From Piromyces finnis (lineage: Eukaryota; Neocallimastigomycota; Neocallimastigomycetes; Neocallimastigales; Neocallimastigaceae): a stretch of DNA of 64,000 nucleotides. The stretch's first letter is position 1. Every line of letters begins with the position of its first letter. The notes beneath the pieces were generated by a model. The model did not search any database and was not told where the DNA came from. It worked only from the letters and a program-made list of their open reading frames with translations. This document shows positions 1 through 11,161 of this stretch, in pieces. Position numbers and translations under genes: made by a program. Location: NCBI GenBank assembly GCA_002104945.1, contig MCFH01000003.1, forward strand, positions 992,001 to 1,056,000, in the 5' to 3' direction.

Positions 1-81
1 TAAAAATCAGGTTTAATAATAATTCTATACTTATTAATTTCTGAAAAATACTGTATTAACTGAATATTGTGTTTAGTTTAA

Positions 82-545
82 TTAATAGTTCACCTTTGTA
101 TACAAGTAGTAATAGTAATTGTAAAAAAAAAGAATAAAATAATTAGAAATAGCCAAGTTGAATAGTTTGAACAATTGTAATATTAAATATTGGTTGATTA
201 TTTGTTGTTTCTTAAATGATAATATGAGTGATAGATATAGAATGTTAAACAACTGTAGTGATAGAATAGCTAGAGCCAGTGACGCAGGCCTCTGAAACAA
301 GTTCCATGGATATTGAGGATGAAACTGGTCAAAGCTTTAACACCAGAGGAAAACTCATCCCAAAACTTTAAATATAACTTAGAAGAGTGCCGACGTAGCC
401 AACAGTCGACTTGCAAAGTTAATATTGAGCCAATTCAAGAACGTCATGGACTACTTGAAAAGATGGCTAGAGACTCATCCTTCAATGCTGAAGCGAAGAT
501 CCATTTCTTTATGAAAGTCAAGGAAAATGTTAATTTCCTTTAACC
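82..545 (+). pseudogene. Relic of a family A Ty3/gypsy gag
   Basis: This stretch aligns in pieces with the family A gag at 14849-15544. The leader around 150-240, the early gag part (MSDR-like start at 224, then a Ser/Asp-rich segment and the 'DIEDET' equivalent near 315) and a distal part encoding EKMARDSSFNAEAKI (455-500) can all be recognised. Roughly 250 bases of the middle of gag are missing after about 370, and at least two frameshifts separate the pieces: the ADVANSRL-like segment near 390-415 lies in a different frame from EKMARDSSF. No pol sequence follows. Gag would have formed the capsid-like shell of the retrotransposon particle; this copy cannot. The other frames here are shadows. 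Confidence 0.75.
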
Positions 546-1231
546 AAAAATTGGAAAGTTAAATGGGTTAATGCCGTTTTATTATACAGAATAGAAATAT
601 TAAAACATAATCAATAAAGTTATAAAGACAATATAATTTAAAATTAAATTACTTTCGCATAAAAATAACCCGTATCACTTATATATAGTAATGTGATTCA
701 TAATAAAATAATTTTATCATAAATGTGGTTAATGTATTAATTTTAAAAGTTGAACCACAATTACAAAATTTGACGGCACACTAATTTTATTAAATTTTAA
801 ATTTATGTGATTAAGTAAATATTAATAAAAATAATTAAGGTTAAGTATCTAATATTTAATACTCTTTATATATTTATGTGTAATATAAATTAAATATTAA
901 TAAAAATAATTAAGGTTAAGTATCTAATATTTAATACTCTTTATATATTTATGTGTAATATAAATTTAATAAGAGTATTAAATATTAGATACTTAACCTT
1001 ATTACACATAAATATATAAAGAGTAAAATATATTATACATATTTTTTAAACTCTAAATATATCATTCTTTATTTTTGTGAGGATTTATTTTATAAAATAT
1101 CTTAAATATTCATAAGCTTATATAATTTATTACAATATTTATCTAAACTAAGTATTTAACAAAATTAATACTTAATGACGGAAATTAAACAATCATCCTT
1201 CATTTTGCAATACCAAAATAAATATTAATTA
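546..1231. other. AT-rich noncoding stretch
   Basis: No coding capacity. Apart from the 75-bp tandem and inverted repeat at 816-1024 I see only A/T-rich sequence without recognisable motifs, up to the tRNA gene. Confidence 0.6.
816..1024. repeat. 75-bp tandem duplication plus inverted, segment-swapped third copy
   Basis: A 75-bp unit starts at 816 and is repeated at 891. It is followed at 971-1024 by sequence that is the reverse complement of part of the unit. The two halves are inverted separately: 971-1000 mirrors 913-942, and 1001-1024 mirrors 937-960. The block can fold into long hairpins. Confidence 0.85.
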
Positions 1232-1302
1232 TGCGTTAACCGGGAATCGAACCCGGGCCATTTGCTTGGAAGGCAAATATTCTACCTCTATACTATTAAC
1301 GC
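1232..1302 (-). tRNA. tRNA-Gly(UCC)
   Basis: Read on the minus strand this is a full 71-nt cloverleaf. The acceptor stem GCGTTAA pairs with TTAACGC, followed by discriminator A encoded at 1232. The anticodon stem TTTGC/GCAAA encloses loop CTTCCAA with anticodon TCC. The T arm CCGGG-TTCGATT-CCCGG is perfect and gives a consensus B box. There is no intron and CCA is not encoded. It is the only convincing tRNA gene here. Its right side directly abuts the long inverted repeat at 1318. Confidence 0.93.
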
Positions 1303-1317
1303 TATAATTATTACACT

Positions 1318-1349
1318 TGATAAATAATTAAATTTATAAATTATGAATT

Positions 1350-1392
<43 letters not shown>

Positions 1393-1466
1393 TTAAAACA
1401 CAGATAGTTAAAAATTAAAATAATTAACTTGTATAAAATTATTAAATTAAAAATTATAAATGTAAA

Positions 1467-1497
<31 letters not shown>

Positions 1498-1910
1498 TAA
1501 ATTAAATAGTTTATATTTGTTTATAATTATACTTTAAAATAATAATTTTGTATAAATAGTGATAGAATCATTTTATTTTAAAATTGTTCCTAATAATCCA
1601 GTAAAATTAGATAATAATATTAAATTTTATTAAAATAATAGTTGTGATTATATTTACATACATTCAAGATGTATTAAACCATAACATATATATATTTAAT
1701 AATACAAGAGTTATTAAATATTAAAACTTTATAATTAAATAAAATAATTTTATATTTTAAACTAACAAAGACTTGCAAATGAACAAGTATAAAAATCATT
1801 CATTCTATTTTTATTTTCTTATTTATTTTTATTTATTAAATTTTAGATACAAATATTATCACTTTCTATATTCATTTATAGAATTAAGATAATATTTTCT
1901 ATTGTATCAC
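1318..1910. repeat. Left arm of a large inverted repeat (partner 5110-5687)
   Basis: The sequence from TGATAAATAATTAAATTTAT onward reappears as reverse complement ending near 5687, including the microsatellite, the TTTTTGTTTATTTAATTG region and the 'TTGTTCCTAATAATCCA' segment. The inner end (around 1740-1910, with the 'GAACAAGTATAAAAATCATT' segment) matches 5110-5280. The middle is diverged. The arms are about 3.2 kb apart. They could be old terminal inverted repeats or two opposed copies of one repeat. Confidence 0.75.
1348..1391. repeat. (TAA)n microsatellite
   Basis: About 14 trinucleotide units of AAT in a row. A shorter array of the complementary triplet sits at the equivalent place of the other inverted-repeat arm, near 5630-5652. 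Confidence 0.9.
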
Positions 1911-3118
1911 ATTTGATACGTGACGAACAGAAAATACTACTTTTGGTAGAAATTCCAGGTTAATTGTCATGAATATTAGTGGATTCATGATTGTTTATTT
2001 AATTAGTGTTTTATTCGTTTAATTAATTAGAAATATTTTATTATAAAACATAATTAAATAATATTTTAAGAAATATTAATTAATTATAATTATTAAGATT
2101 TTATATTTATTAAAGTTTGAATTAATATTTCTTTGTTCATTTGATTAAGAAGGAAATTAAAACTAAATTATAAAATAATCATTCCTTCTACAAATGATTG
2201 ATAATATGACTTTTATAATTATTAAATTTAACACGAGTGAAAAGTCATATATAATTAATATATAATTAATTTATAGAATAGTTAATTAATATAAATAATT
2301 AGTCATGTATTAAATTTAAAATGTATTTCTTAATATTAGAGATAGTATAAATACTCGAGAAAATTCCTATCATTAGGAATTTCGAGAGTTCATTATATTT
2401 AATATTTACTCTAATTATAATAATAACTAATAAATAAAGATTTTTCTTTAAATAAAAATTTATTAATAAATAAAGTTAATAAAATATTATTTATTTAAAA
2501 ATTTACTAATTCATTTATTTAATTAATTGATAAACTTAGGGTAAATATGTACGTTCCGATCTAACTGAAGTGAAATCCTTAACATTAATTCATATAAGGG
2601 TTAAGATAATAATAAATTAATAATAACTTTAATTAATAATGAAATTAATTAAAAAAAAAAAATATTTAATATGTACTAATATAAATATAATTAATAATTA
2701 AATAATTAAAATGATGTTCTTGATTTTGTAATTAAGTTCCAAAGATAATAAGATATAATAAAATGAGAAATTTAGTAATAGTTTAGTAATATTAATAGTG
2801 AATAAGTAGTATATTTATATAGGAAATATAGTTATTTTAAATATGTATTATTAATAATAAATAAATGTAAAAATACTAATTATAATATATTTTAATAAAG
2901 ATAAATATTTAATAATAATAAAAGGCTTATTTTGTTTATAATAATAATAATAATAACAATAACAATAAATAATAATAAATAAATAAATAAATACATAATA
3001 ACTATATCACATAATTATTAATAACTGGAATATATTATTTCAGCAATATTTCTTATTACCACAACCTCAAAATAAATAATAATATTATGATATTTTATTT
3101 TATAACGTATCACATTAT
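1911..3118. other. AT-rich, noncoding; LTR-5-like 5' terminus at 1965
   Basis: At 1965 the sequence TGTCATGAATATTAGTGGA matches the first bases of the solo LTR at 6319 (TGTCACGAATACTAGTGGA). A related, diverged LTR probably starts here. A promoter-like AGTATAAATACTCGAG lies at about 2344-2360. I cannot fix its 3' end. The rest up to 3118 holds nothing I recognise beyond A/T-rich simple sequence. Confidence 0.4.
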
Positions 3119-3765
3119 TGTAAGAAATTAAATTTATTTTATAATAAATAATCTATATTTCTTATTAAAATTAATTTATTATATTTTTTATTTAACCTTT
3201 AATATTTTATTAAATTTTATTAAATTTTATTAAATTTTATTAAATTTTATTATAATGCATAATGTATTTTAAATGTAATGTAAATTATTGTATTTAGAAA
3301 AAATCGATTATTAGAATTTTCCCGAATCCATTCGGTTTTATCTAATAATACGATGATTGATAAGAATAGATTATCAATCGAAACTTTTCTAGTTTTTTCT
3401 TCTAATCTTTTTCTAGAAAAGAAATTTATTAAGATTAGAACTTTCTTTTATTCTTTAAGTTTTTATATAAAAAGACCTCTTGAGTTTCATTTGAAAATCA
3501 AGAGTTATTATTATAAGAAATTATAATAAATAACATATATAAATTGATACACTTTTAACATAAATAAAACATTCTTATAATAAAAAATATTTTAAACCCT
3601 AACACAAACGTTATTTATAGGCTCTTATAATAAACTCGATAAGTATATTCTTCTTTATTTTAATAAATAGTTTCCTTATCATTATCTCATTTTAACAATT
3701 AGTGTTAAAATGTAGCTAATAATTTTATTATGTGAAATACTAATGCATATAATAAAATTATTACA
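3119..3765 (+). mobile_element. Solo LTR, family LTR-4
   Basis: It starts TGTAAGAA, ends TTACA, and is flanked on both sides by ATTAT (3114-3118 and 3766-3770), a 5-bp target duplication. It is nearly identical to the copy at 31758-32396. It differs mainly in a TTAAATTTTAT array at about 3207-3252, which has two more 11-bp units here. No internal retrotransposon sequence is attached. Confidence 0.88.
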
Positions 3766-3806
3766 ATTATTGTAAGAATAAATACTTATTATTTATTCTT
3801 AGTATT

Positions 3807-4412
3807 TGTAATGTTGAACACTGAAAGAATAGATTAGGATATCTATTCTATTACAATAACACAAAAATTTGAAAAAATAAAATAAAAAATTGTTTTATAA
3901 AATATCTTTTATTATAATAGAATTTTAATAATAACAATTACATCGATAAAATGATGAAAAATATCTTCTATTTATATTTTTCCTAAATACATTTATATTA
4001 TATTATAACTATTTATTTCTTATATATTATTATTTAAAATCTACACTAAAATCTTAATTATTAATAAATATTTAAACTATAACTATTTTTAGTAAAATAC
4101 AATTGGCAATTCAAATTAAGTACTATTTAATTTGAATATGTGCCCATGTATTATTGATATATTAATCATTTATTATTTATCTATTTCTATAAAAAAACAA
4201 TACTAAAACTAGGGATTTAAATTGAGAATATTAATTTACTTGTTAAACATTAAAAATAAATTAATAATTTATTTTGTTTTAAACTTTAATTATTAATAAA
4301 TAAATTATGTCTCATTTTCTTTTTCTGAATATAATTTGTGTAACTAAAACAATAATACTTGTGGCTTAAGTTACATTAAAGATATCAAACAGAGGCGTTT
4401 GATATCTTTACA
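3807..4412 (-). mobile_element. Solo LTR, family LTR-1, reversed
   Basis: The reverse complement begins TGTAAAGATATCAAACGCC and ends near GTTCAACATTACA. The 5-bp target duplication GTATT is present at 3802-3806 and 4413-4417. LTR-1 is the commonest repeat of the window; other copies are at 34017, 34225, 37222, 43457, 53248 and 60051. Confidence 0.88.
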
Positions 4413-5109
4413 GTATTAAACATTATAAATAATTTATTTAATTAATAATCATTAATCCATTAAATTATATTAATATATTTATTTAGTTAATAATTATTCA
4501 TTCATTCACTATATTAGATTAATTAATTTATTTAATTATGTATTTATACATTCATTTATATACACTTGTATTATAAAAGGTAAAACATATACTAATTACA
4601 TTAATAATATTATACAACTATATATTAGTATGTAATAGGAAACCGGATATTAAGGTTTTACCCGTTATCAACGGTTTTACTTAATATTACGATGATTGGT
4701 ATGATTAGAATATCAATCAAATAACTTTTTAGGTTTTTCTTCTAGTATTTTCCTAAAAAGATTTTTGTTAAGATTAGAATGTTCTTAGAAATTTTAATTT
4801 AATAAAATAAAACATATAAATAGTACTTTTGAGTTCGATTTGAGAAATCAAGAGTTATTATTATAAGATTAATTATAATAAATAATTTTATACAAAATAA
4901 TAAGTAATAAAATAAATATTAAAAAACTATTAAATACACAAAATAATTCTGATACGTTTGGTGTTTGTTTATTATAATTTCTTATAATAAACTCATTAAG
5001 TTAAGTTTCTAATTCTACCTTTATTTTCACATTTTAATAATAATTTATATTATTAATTTAAAGCTAATAATTATTATTATATAATAAATATAATATAATT
5101 ACTACAATA
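4413..5109. repeat. Diverged LTR-4 copy
   Basis: From about 4615 to 5104 the sequence follows the same order of landmarks as the LTR-4 copy at 3119: ACGATGATTGGTATGATTAGAATATC, the TTTTTCTTCTAG segment, GAGTTCGATTTGAGAAATCAAGAG, and TTATAATAAACTC. Many substitutions separate them. The 5' boundary is unclear. Confidence 0.6.
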
Positions 5110-5521
5110 ATACAATAGAAAAATATTATCTTAATTCTATATTTTACTATAGAAAGTGATAATATTTGTATCTAAAAAAAAATAAATGATTTTTATACTT
5201 GTTCATTTGTAAGTATTAGTTAATGTTTAAAAATATAAAGTTTATTTAATTATAAAATTATATCATTATTTAATAACTCTAGTATTATTAAATAAAAAAA
5301 AATGTATGTTTTATATTCTAATTTTCAGAGATTATTAGTAACCCTTTTAAAAATAAGTTTTATTATAAAATCATTTTTGAATTTAATATTTAAAAATATA
5401 TATCTAATTTTTCGCTCTGGATTATTAGGAACATCTTTTAAAATAAAGTAATTCTATCACTATTTATACAAAATTATTATTTTAAAGTATAATTATAAAC
5501 AAATATAAACTATTTAATTTA

Positions 5522-5552
<31 letters not shown>

Positions 5553-5687
5553 TTTACATTTATAATTTTTAATTTAATAATTTTATACAAGTTAATTATT
5601 TTAATTTTTAACTATCTGTGTTTTAATATTATTATTATTATTATTATTATTATAAATTCATAATTTATAAATTTAATTATTTATCAT
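5110..5687. repeat. Right arm of the large inverted repeat (partner 1318-1910)
   Basis: This is the reverse complement of the left arm, including the triplet array and the terminal AAATTTAATTATTTATCA. Divergence from the left arm is substantial in the middle third. Confidence 0.75.
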
Positions 5688-5690
5688 ATA

Positions 5691-5995
5691 TCAAAAAGCG
5701 ATTTTTTATTAAAGAAAAGTGTGGTAAGCACACTAGTTATATTAATTAACAAATATAATACGCTTTCCTATTGAAGGCGTAAAGCTAATAATATTTATAC
5801 AAAGAAAATTAAATAATATTTTTATTTTAGCAATAACTTAATATCAGCATATATTAAGTTATTAAAAATATTAAAATTTTTAAAGTTTTAGGTTTTATAG
5901 GAGTTTATAAATTTTATTAACTTTAAGTTTAAAAATTACTAACGCTAAAGCTTCGTAATTTTTGTCAATTTTTGTTCTTTTTATACATGAACAAT
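5691..5995. repeat. Repeat R, short form with remnant of lectin ORF
   Basis: It contains the same left flank (AAAAAGCGATTTTTTATTAAAG) and right flank (GGCGTAAAGC, then TAATATCAGCATAT) as the long form at 6267-7840. The lectin-coding part is reduced to its last codons: on the minus strand it reads FTP then SIGKRIIFVN and a stop. A third, still shorter form lies at 31195-31430. Confidence 0.75.
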
Positions 5996-6090
5996 TTTAA
6001 TTATTACATTTTTTAATTTTAATTAATTATTGTCTAATTATAAAATATTTAATTTTCATAGTTAATAATTAATATAATTATTATAAATAG

Positions 6091-6262
6091 TTAATAAATT
6101 TAAAATAAAATTTTTAATAATAAAATTTTAATAATTTTAAAAAAATTTAATAATTTCAAATATTAGAAATTTTATACTTTGAAATTTTTTAATAAAAATT
6201 TAAAAAATAAATTTTTTCAAATTTTCAAATTTTTTAAATTTTTATATGTTATTGTGACATAT
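6091..6262 (+). repeat. Direct repeat with 8187-8352
   Basis: About 170 bp of A/T-rich sequence (TAATAAATTTAAAATAAAAT onward, ending TATTGTGACATTA) recurs almost unchanged at 8187-8352. The two copies flank the R-repeat and lectin region. Confidence 0.75.
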
Positions 6263-6318
6263 TATTTCAAAAAGCGATTTTTTATTAAAGAAAAGTGTGG
6301 TAAGCACACTAGTTATAT

Positions 6319-7227
6319 TGTCACGAATACTAGTGGAATCTGCAATTTCAAGATCACTTGAAATTGTGAAATTACTTATAAAATTTCAAAATCAATATTA
6401 TTTTCAAATAAATTATAAAATTATTAAGAAATATTTAAAAAATTTAGAAAAGGTTAAGATATGACCTTAACCCTTAATAATTTTATAACGAATAACTTTA
6501 ACCCTTATCGTTAAAATTAAATAAGGAAAAACACGCGTATCTCCTCAACGAATGGCGATTTTTGGGAAATTATGGTTGGGAGATTGTGGGTTCGTTAGAA
6601 AGCCACACTCGAGATGAGCAACATATCTTAAAATCAGGTCGATATCTCTGCTGGTTCACGAGATATTCCAATTTAAAGATATTTTGTTAGTAATGATTAA
6701 TTGTTTATTCAGAGAATTATCACCCCTGATGTATTGAACATAAATCATTCACCCAAAAGGATATAAATTATTGTTTTAATTAAATTAAAATTATTTTCCG
6801 GAATTAATTAATATTATGAATATATAAACAATAGTTATTTTTAATAATTAGTAATAAATCTTAAGTTTAGCCTTAGTATTATAAAATATATTATGAATAT
6901 AATCATGTACTAAAAAGTTATTTTATTATTAAATGTAAAATTACAATTAGTATAAATAGTTTAGAATAGTTTATGAATTAAATCTTTATAAAGATTATTA
7001 CTTTATTAATACATAATAAGTATTACTATTAAATAATCTTATTATTATACATATTCTTTAAATAAAATAAAAAGAAATTATTTTAACCATAATACATAAT
7101 TTAATTATTCATTTATAAAACAATTAAGATTATTTTAATAAAACATTTTTTCTAACCTAGTTATCTTTAATCTTTTATTTAATTTAATATTTTAATATTA
7201 AATTATAAGTTTAGTAAAACTTTTACA
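6319..7227 (+). mobile_element. Solo LTR, family LTR-5
   Basis: It starts TGTCACGAATACTAGTGG and ends CTTTTACA. The 5-bp target duplication TATAT is at 6314-6318 and 7228-7232. Removing it rejoins the repeat R sequence GTTATAT-TAATTAAC, exactly as seen uninterrupted at 5733. An unusually GC-rich stretch lies at about 6540-6650 (ACGCGTATCTCC to GCTGGTTCACGAG). It is not obviously coding and may be the transcribed R/U5 part. Confidence 0.8.
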
Positions 7228-7231
7228 TATA

Positions 7232-7669
7232 TTAATTAACAAATATAATACGCTTTCCTGTTTCATCAATTTTTGCCAATGAACCTGGAAGTATCGTTTC
7301 TAATGACCAATTTTGTGATGGACTTTCCGCATCGCATTCTTTCATTGTAACTTGAGCAAACAACTTGTAAAGATCTGAATTTGGTTCTTCTAAAATGTCT
7401 AAACACCCGTTTTTGTTAGCTACAGTCTGAATTGAATTATTATTAAAACTATTTTTAATACTTGAAATAATATTCAAACTTTTGTTACATTTTGAGGTTA
7501 AAACCTTTCCATTAATAATATTTAAACAAATTGAAGGATCGTATACATTGACGTAACGGCCATCTTCATTTTCATAAGATATAAGCCATTTTTGTTTGTC
7601 ATCATTTTTACATTCATCTAATATAGCAGATTTATTATTTTCGGAAAAAGATAGGCATAAAGGCGTAAA
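7232..7669 (-). pseudogene. Ricin-type beta-trefoil lectin-like gene fragment
   Basis: On the minus strand an open frame of about 142 codons runs from roughly 7657 to the stop at 7232. It contains DKQKWLISY and PSQNWSLE, which look like the QxW repeats of ricin-B-type carbohydrate-binding domains, together with spaced cysteines (DECKND, SICLNI, SKCNKS, GCLDIL, KECDAE) and two homologous halves. No ATG or signal peptide is visible at the 5' end: the frame begins inside the flanking repeat R. I read it as a 3' gene fragment carried by a repeat. Beta-trefoil domains bind sugars, but this truncated copy is unlikely to act. The lectin assignment rests on the QxW pattern and is moderate. Confidence 0.55.
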
Positions 7670-7840
7670 GCATAATATTTATATAAAGAAAATTAAATAA
7701 TATTTTTATTTTAGCAATAACTTAATATCAGCATATAAATATTAAAGTTAATAAAATTTATAAACTCCTATAAAGCCTAAAACTTTAAAAATTTTAAGTT
7801 TGAGGATTAAAGTATTAATGAAAAAACAAGTTTTTTAACA
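7233..7840. repeat. Repeat R, long form (continues from 6267-6318)
   Basis: It shares flanks with the short form at 5691. After TAATATCAGCATAT a segment at about 7742-7795 is inverted relative to 5876-5931 (AAAGTTAATAAAATTTATAA versus its reverse complement). The unit therefore suffered an internal inversion as well as the LTR-5 insertion. Confidence 0.7.
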
Positions 7841-8504
7841 ATTAGAATATAAAAACATTTAAATAAAGATATTTTAAAAAAAAAAAAAAAAAAAAATAAA
7901 TAAAACCGAACGATAAATATAACACGTTCAATAAAGAATTAAGTGTAAAATAAATCGCATTATAATTAACGTAGGATATTGGAAACGAAAAATTAAGTAA
8001 AGATTAACGTGAAAAAGTCCTATATTAAGATTTATTACTTCAATATATACATTAATTTAGGAGTATTATAAGGAAACTTACGAATAAATTAATACCCAAA
8101 ATAGGATACAACACATTGTTGCATTCTATCTAGTTACTATTGACAGAATAAATCCCGTTTTAATGTTCGCCTTAAATAAACCGGAAATTTTAATAAATTT
8201 AAAATAAAATTTTTAATAATAAAATTTTAATAATTTTAAAAAAATTTAATAACTTCAAATATTAGAAATTTTATACTTTGAAATTTTTAAAAAAAATTTT
8301 AATTTTTTCCATGCGTCCAAATTTTTTAAATTTTTATATATGTTATTGTGACATTATGTATGTAGTAATTTTATTATAATATTTATATTAAATAGTATAA
8401 TATAATTACTTGTCGATAACTCTTAAAAATTTAATATTAAATTATGTATATGGAAAGAAATAATAAAACTAGAACTTAACGAGTTTATTATAAGAAAACA
8501 AAAC
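7841..8504. other. Noncoding, with poly-A and direct repeat
   Basis: A run of over 20 A lies near 7873-7896. The direct repeat partner occupies 8187-8352. An LTR-4-like piece in reverse (AACGAGTTTATTATAAG) is at 8479-8495, just before the truncated retroelement. Nothing else is recognised. Confidence 0.55.
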
Positions 8505-10872
8505 TATCTACAAAGAATTTATTAACACCATATTCAGGACTATAGCAGAAGATGAAGGTGATAAGAGTATGAAGGAAGATCTTAAGTTATTTATCAATCA
8601 TCCAAAATCAACTCCTACACACAATAAGGATAAACAAGTAAGTAATAATAATTCAAAATATTATAAGAAACCTGAAGTCAAGAAAACTAAAAACATCACG
8701 GGGAGGCTGATCTCCACACACAACACAGAGAAGAGTATTATAGATAAAAGCGTAAGCTACATCCAAAAAAAGACTCACCCAAGAATATATCCACAATACC
8801 ATGGAAACAATTAAAAATTCAAAGTTTCTAAACAATCCACGCTTTGGCGGTAAAATGCATTACAATAAAGCACTCATCATAGATAACAAACATAACGCTA
8901 AATATGGGATCGTACTTCTAGATTCAGGCTCCGCCGGAAATTGTATTGGCGAAAACATAATTACCAACTTAAACATTAAGAAGTACACTAACAATATTTC
9001 ACACACCATTCAATCGGGCGAAACAATAACTGAAATAAAGGAGTATTGTTATCTTACAATTGGAGTCGAAATTAAAAAAGGAATATTTTACTTCACCAAT
9101 ATCAGATTAAGTATTATGCCTATTAATGGCCCAATTAGTCATCAGAAAAAGAATTTCTATTACGACAAAATAATTCTTAATGACGACTTACTATTCAAAA
9201 TGCGAAAACTTCATTTAGAAGCCAGTTATTTCCCATATTTCCTAAATTATGAAGATAATAGGAAGGAAGAATTCAGGGAAGTACTCCAAAAGAGGAAATA
9301 CGTGGTAGACGAACAATGGGACAAGGAAAATCTAAATGATCGAGGCAAAATCGTTATCAATAAACAAAGTAAACCCAAGAAAAATACTAATCACATTCAT
9401 AATACTGAAGCGATAACACTTTCTACAGATGAAAAATTGAAGATCGAGCAGAAATTACTTAAGCAAAAACAAGAAAACCAAAGTTTCATTATTTCTACTG
9501 ATCACAAAGAAGGTTTAGAAGAATATATAATCAAAGAAATTCAGAATTTACCAAAAGAACAAGAATTCAAACAAGTCTTCGAATCTCCCCCAGCAGGGAA
9601 AATTTTCAATAGAAAAACTAACAACTTAAATGCTTATCTCCCCTACGACAAAGAGAAAGTTAAGAGGCTCCCAATGATGCCTCATATCAAACTGGACAAA
9701 AGACAGGAAGATGCTTTAGAAGAAGAATTCCGCGAACTTGAAGAAAATGGAAAGATCGAAAGAACTAGATCTAGCTCTGCATGCAACGTATTTAATGTCC
9801 CAAAGAAAGATGGTACTTTCAGAACTGTTTTCAATTATGTCATGGTTAACAATTGCTTACACCATAACAATTACCCTATTCCAAAAATTATCGAGTTAGT
9901 GCATAGGGCTGCACAATACAAATATCATATTCTCTTAGATCTTAGAAATGCCTACAACCAAATATTTTTGGAACCAAAATACCGTTTCCTAACCAGCTTC
10001 CGATTCAAAAACCAGACCTATCAATGGAAAGTCTTACCTTTTGGACTCTCAACAGCACCATCTATTTTTCAATCTATCCTAAACTTATTGCTTAAAGATT
10101 ATTTAAATAAGGGAATTGACGTCTATTTAGATGACATCCATATCTACGCCCAAAGTAAAGAAGAATGCATAAAATTATGCGCTCACACACTCAAAAAATT
10201 TAAAGACAATAATTTCTTTTGTAAACTTGAGAAATGCCTTTTCTTTCCCGAAGAATTCGAATATTTAGGTTATAGAATTAGTTTTGAAAAGATACGCCCG
10301 ATATCTAACAAGAATCTTGAAATCAAAGAATGTAACACTCAAAAAGAATTTCAACAACTTTACGGATTCCTAAATTATTTTAAGGATTATGTTAACAATT
10401 TCACGGAAAAAACAAAAAATATCTCTTTAGGATTATCTAATAAAAACACTGCTTGGACCAAAGAAATGAATGATGAACTAAACTATTTTAAAAATTTAAT
10501 CCCTAACCTTCCCGATTTAGCTCCCTTCAAACCTAACCATGACATCTTTGTCCTAACGATGCCTCGGAAATCGGAATTGGTGCCTCAATTTTCCAAGCGG
10601 AGGGCCCCCATGTACATGTTCAAAATTACATTTTAAGTAACGTATACAAGAATAATATCAATCGTGAAACAATCGAAAACCTATTTGGTCATAAGAAATG
10701 AACGTATAATGGACATTATGGACGCAAAAATAATAAGTCCGATAAAGCTAAGAATCGTGAAGATATTAATCCTCCAATTAAATTAAATGAGGCTATGAAT
10801 ACATTTGAAATAAAAAACAATAGGCTAACAGAACTTAAAAAATATTTAAAGCCAATAGGTTTCTATAACTCT
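8505..10872 (+). pseudogene. Family P Ty3-like element, copy 1: gag end, protease, RT, start of RNase H
   Basis: The copy opens inside Gag (FINTIF-like, matching 30095 onward) and, after a frameshift near 8775, runs from an ATG at 8801 as a 611-codon frame. The aspartic protease motif LLDSGSAGNC lies at residues 39-48. The reverse transcriptase includes LLDLRNAY (D380), LPFGLSTAP and VYLDDIHIY (442-445 YLDD). A one-base frameshift near 10557 breaks the RNase H domain at its first catalytic Asp (DASEIGIG continues in another frame to 10697), and the copy stops at about 10872 after LKPIGFY. A Pol of this kind would make element cDNA in the cytoplasm. The protein has no zinc knuckle, and its YLDD replaces the YIDD of the window's gypsy elements. 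No integrase is present in what survives. Confidence 0.85.
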
Positions 10873-10896
10873 TGAATTTTTTAATTCAAGAGTTAT
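10865..10896. repeat. Perfect 14-bp stem hairpin at the truncation point
   Basis: ATAACTCTTGAATT is followed, after TTTT, by its exact reverse complement. It sits where copy 1 of family P is cut off and joins LTR-4-like sequence (AAGAGTTATTATT). Confidence 0.85.
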
Positions 10897-11161
10897 TATT
10901 TTTTCTTTATAAGAAAAAAAATTAACTCAAAACTTATTAAGAGAACTTTTAATAAACAATTTTTTAAAAAAAAATTATCAAAGAAAAATTATTCAATAAA
11001 TTAAAATAATAATAAAACAAACATTAAAGATACGTATTAATTATTTTGTGTATATAGTTATATTGTTATATTACTTACAGTGTATTGTTACATTGTAGTT
11101 AAGAATGTACATATATAATTAAAATTATATATTAAATTCTTACATGATGATACGCTACTCC
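10897..11161. other. Noncoding A/T-rich stretch
   Basis: A short LTR-4-like piece borders the hairpin. Nothing else is recognisable before the LTR-3 start. Confidence 0.5.

Noticed and set aside
313-543. An independent small gene
   Set aside because: It is made of two out-of-order frames of the family A gag relic.
6179-6361. A 60-codon gene
   Set aside because: It spans a direct repeat, repeat R and the LTR-5 start; not a gene.
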